Positions 5,673 to 6,550 of a DNA stretch of 6,550 bases are shown piece by piece. Position numbers and translations under genes: made by a program. Each line of letters starts with the position of its first letter. Within the stretch, counting starts at the first letter, position 1. The notes below the pieces were generated by a model, which worked only from the letters and a program-made list of their open reading frames with translations, did not search any database and was not told the DNA's origin. Location: contig CALNBT010000008.1 of NCBI GenBank assembly GCA_937874345.1, positions 1 to 6,550 on the forward strand. Direction: 5' to 3'. Source of the stretch: an uncultured Prevotella sp. GTDB taxonomy: Bacteria; Bacteroidota; Bacteroidia; Bacteroidales; Bacteroidaceae.

Positions 5673-6428
5673 TTAATTTACTACAGCCATCACCTCGATG
5701 TGCATCGTGATATCCACTTTCGGACGGTCACCGCGCATCGTATCGCAATTCTGAATGCGCTCAACCACATCGAGCCCCTGCTCTACTTCACCGAACACGG
5801 TATACTGGTTATCCAGGAATGGCGTACCACCCAAAGTGGTATAGGCCTCCACTTGCTCGGGGGTAAATGTCGGTTTACCCATGGTCTTGCAGCGCATCTT
5901 GGTCTCTTCAATCAGTTGGTCTTGCAACACCTGCAAGCCTTCACGGTTGCGGCTGCGTCGAAGATCCATGATTTCTGCATGATGCGCTTTGGTCAAATCA
6001 TTGAAAACGGTCTGCTCTTGCTGCATCTCCATCTGCCGTTCCATCTGCTTGAGCTCAGACGGTTTGTACGTCTTGCCCCATACAATATAGAACTGACTGC
6101 CACTACTCTCCCTTTTCGGATTGACCTCATCGCCCAAACGAGCAGCGCTCAACGCCCCGCGTTTATGAAACAACTGCGGATAAACCATCTCTGCCGGAAG
6201 GGTGTAAGCCGGTCCACCCGAACCCAACATTTTACCTTTGGGGGCACCTTTGCTGTCGGGATCGCCCCCTTGAATCATAAAATCCTTGATGACACGATGA
6301 AAAAGCGTGCCATCATAGTAGCCTTCCGTGGCCAGTTTGATGAAATTATCACGGTGTTGGGGTGTCTCATCATAGAGTTTAACGAGGATATCTCCTTCAG
6401 TAGTCTTGATCTTGAGTCTGGTTGCCAT
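5673..6428 (-). CDS. Cyclophilin-type peptidyl-prolyl cis-trans isomerase with internal insertion
   Basis: A 251-residue cytoplasmic protein (no signal peptide). The cyclophilin core is clear: FHRVIKDFMIQGGD (43-56, with catalytic Arg45 and the Phe50, Met51 and Gln53 pocket residues), GALSAARLG (91-99), GSQFYI (110-115) and TPFLDNQYTVFGEV (202-215). The position equivalent to human CypA Trp121 is Phe204 and that of His126 is Tyr209; a Phe at the Trp position is known in bacterial cyclophilins and goes with poor cyclosporin binding. Bacterial cyclophilins are usually about 165-190 residues. The extra length is a charged, Glu/Lys/Gln-rich, probably helical insertion at about 122-195, between GSQFYIVWGKTY and LGGTPFLDNQ. 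It should catalyse proline isomerisation during protein folding. ATG 6428 is followed at once by the first core strand. It has its own promoter and is probably monocistronic. Confidence 0.92.
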   Translation of the reverse strand: MATRLKIKTTEGDILVKLYDETPQHRDNFIKLATEGYYDGTLFHRVIKDFMIQGGDPDSKGAPKGKMLGSGGPAYTLPAEMVYPQLFHKRGALSAARLGDEVNPKRESSGSQFYIVWGKTYKPSELKQMERQMEMQQEQTVFNDLTKAHHAEIMDLRRSRNREGLQVLQDQLIEETKMRCKTMGKPTFTPEQVEAYTTLGGTPFLDNQYTVFGEVEQGLDVVERIQNCDTMRGDRPKVDITMHIEVMAVVN

Positions 6429-6448
6429 TGTATTTATCTATTTTCTGG

Positions 6449-6479
6449 CGAAGGTACAACATTTTTCAAAAAGCACAAA
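6449..6479 (-). promoter_or_regulatory. Promoter of the cyclophilin gene (-33 and -7 boxes)
   Basis: On the minus strand TTTG (6476-6479) and TACCTTCG (6449-6456, one mismatch to TAnnTTTG) are 19 bp apart, the Bacteroidetes spacing. The -7 box lies 20 bp before ATG 6428. This is the only promoter in the window with both elements at canonical distance, in line with a constitutive housekeeping gene. Confidence 0.5.
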
Positions 6480-6550
6480 ATAAGAAACAAGCTTCGATTG
6501 ATAAATAAAGAAGGATTGTAGAACATAAATGTCATCAGCAAAGAAACCAA

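Noticed and set aside
5146..5676. A 176-codon plus-strand open frame opposite the yecH-family gene
   Set aside because: It spans a well-supported gene and two intergenic regions in antisense, with low-complexity Phe/Cys/Leu-rich sequence and no recognisable domain.
5700..6521. A 273-codon open frame on the plus strand opposite the cyclophilin gene
   Set aside because: It is the antisense of a gene with clear cyclophilin motifs, its translation resembles no family, and it runs through the cyclophilin promoter.
6529..6550. A plus-strand ATG reading MSSAKKP at the right edge as the start of a divergent gene
   Set aside because: Only seven codons are visible, the AAGGA upstream is 13 nt away, and no -7 box is seen. 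It is possible but not supportable.

Overview
The window looks like a stretch of Bacteroidales chromosome, most probably from a Prevotella-like organism. Three things suggest this. Several genes are preceded by the Bacteroidetes-type -7 promoter box (TAnnTTTG). The outer-membrane beta-barrel protein and the long-insert cyclophilin are of kinds typical of this phylum. Clear Shine-Dalgarno sites are scarce. The genus is inference from style, not from a marker gene. I see no rRNA, tRNA, CRISPR array, insertion sequence or phage gene.

Left half (minus strand, read right to left). A membrane-anchored winged-helix regulator (2243-2998) is followed by a TonB-dependent-receptor-type outer-membrane barrel protein (71-2116). 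After that comes the first ten codons of another gene that leaves the window (1-31). The 126-bp gap between regulator and receptor holds a good -7 box with no matching -33 box. Just upstream of it are three TGTCA-type half-sites spaced exactly 11 bp apart. That is the geometry bound in tandem by PhoB/OmpR-type winged-helix proteins, which is the domain the neighbouring regulator carries at its C terminus. The simplest reading is a local sensory circuit: a one-component transmembrane sensor reads the periplasm and switches on an outer-membrane receptor. The regulator has the reverse of ToxR's order (periplasmic sensor first, cytoplasmic DNA-binding domain last). This is the most interesting part of the window.

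Middle. A 378-bp divergent intergenic region (2999-3376) carries the regulator's promoter, a possible six-codon leader ORF coupled to the regulator, two sets of inverted repeats, and the promoter of a plus-strand GT-B-fold glycosyltransferase (3377-4552). A perfect 15-bp hairpin (4650-4688) separates this gene from the convergent genes to its right and can act as a terminator in both directions.

Right half (minus strand, read right to left). A cytoplasmic cyclophilin-type peptidyl-prolyl isomerase with a charged insertion (5673-6428) has its own promoter and a hairpin with a C(UUCG)G loop after it. Then come a small YecH-family presumed metal-binding protein (5230-5472) with its own -7 box, and a 98-residue glutaredoxin-like CPDC protein (4772-5068). 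The last two are co-oriented and 161 bp apart, and may share a transcript and a thiol or metal role. The final 70 bases of the window show no supportable gene.
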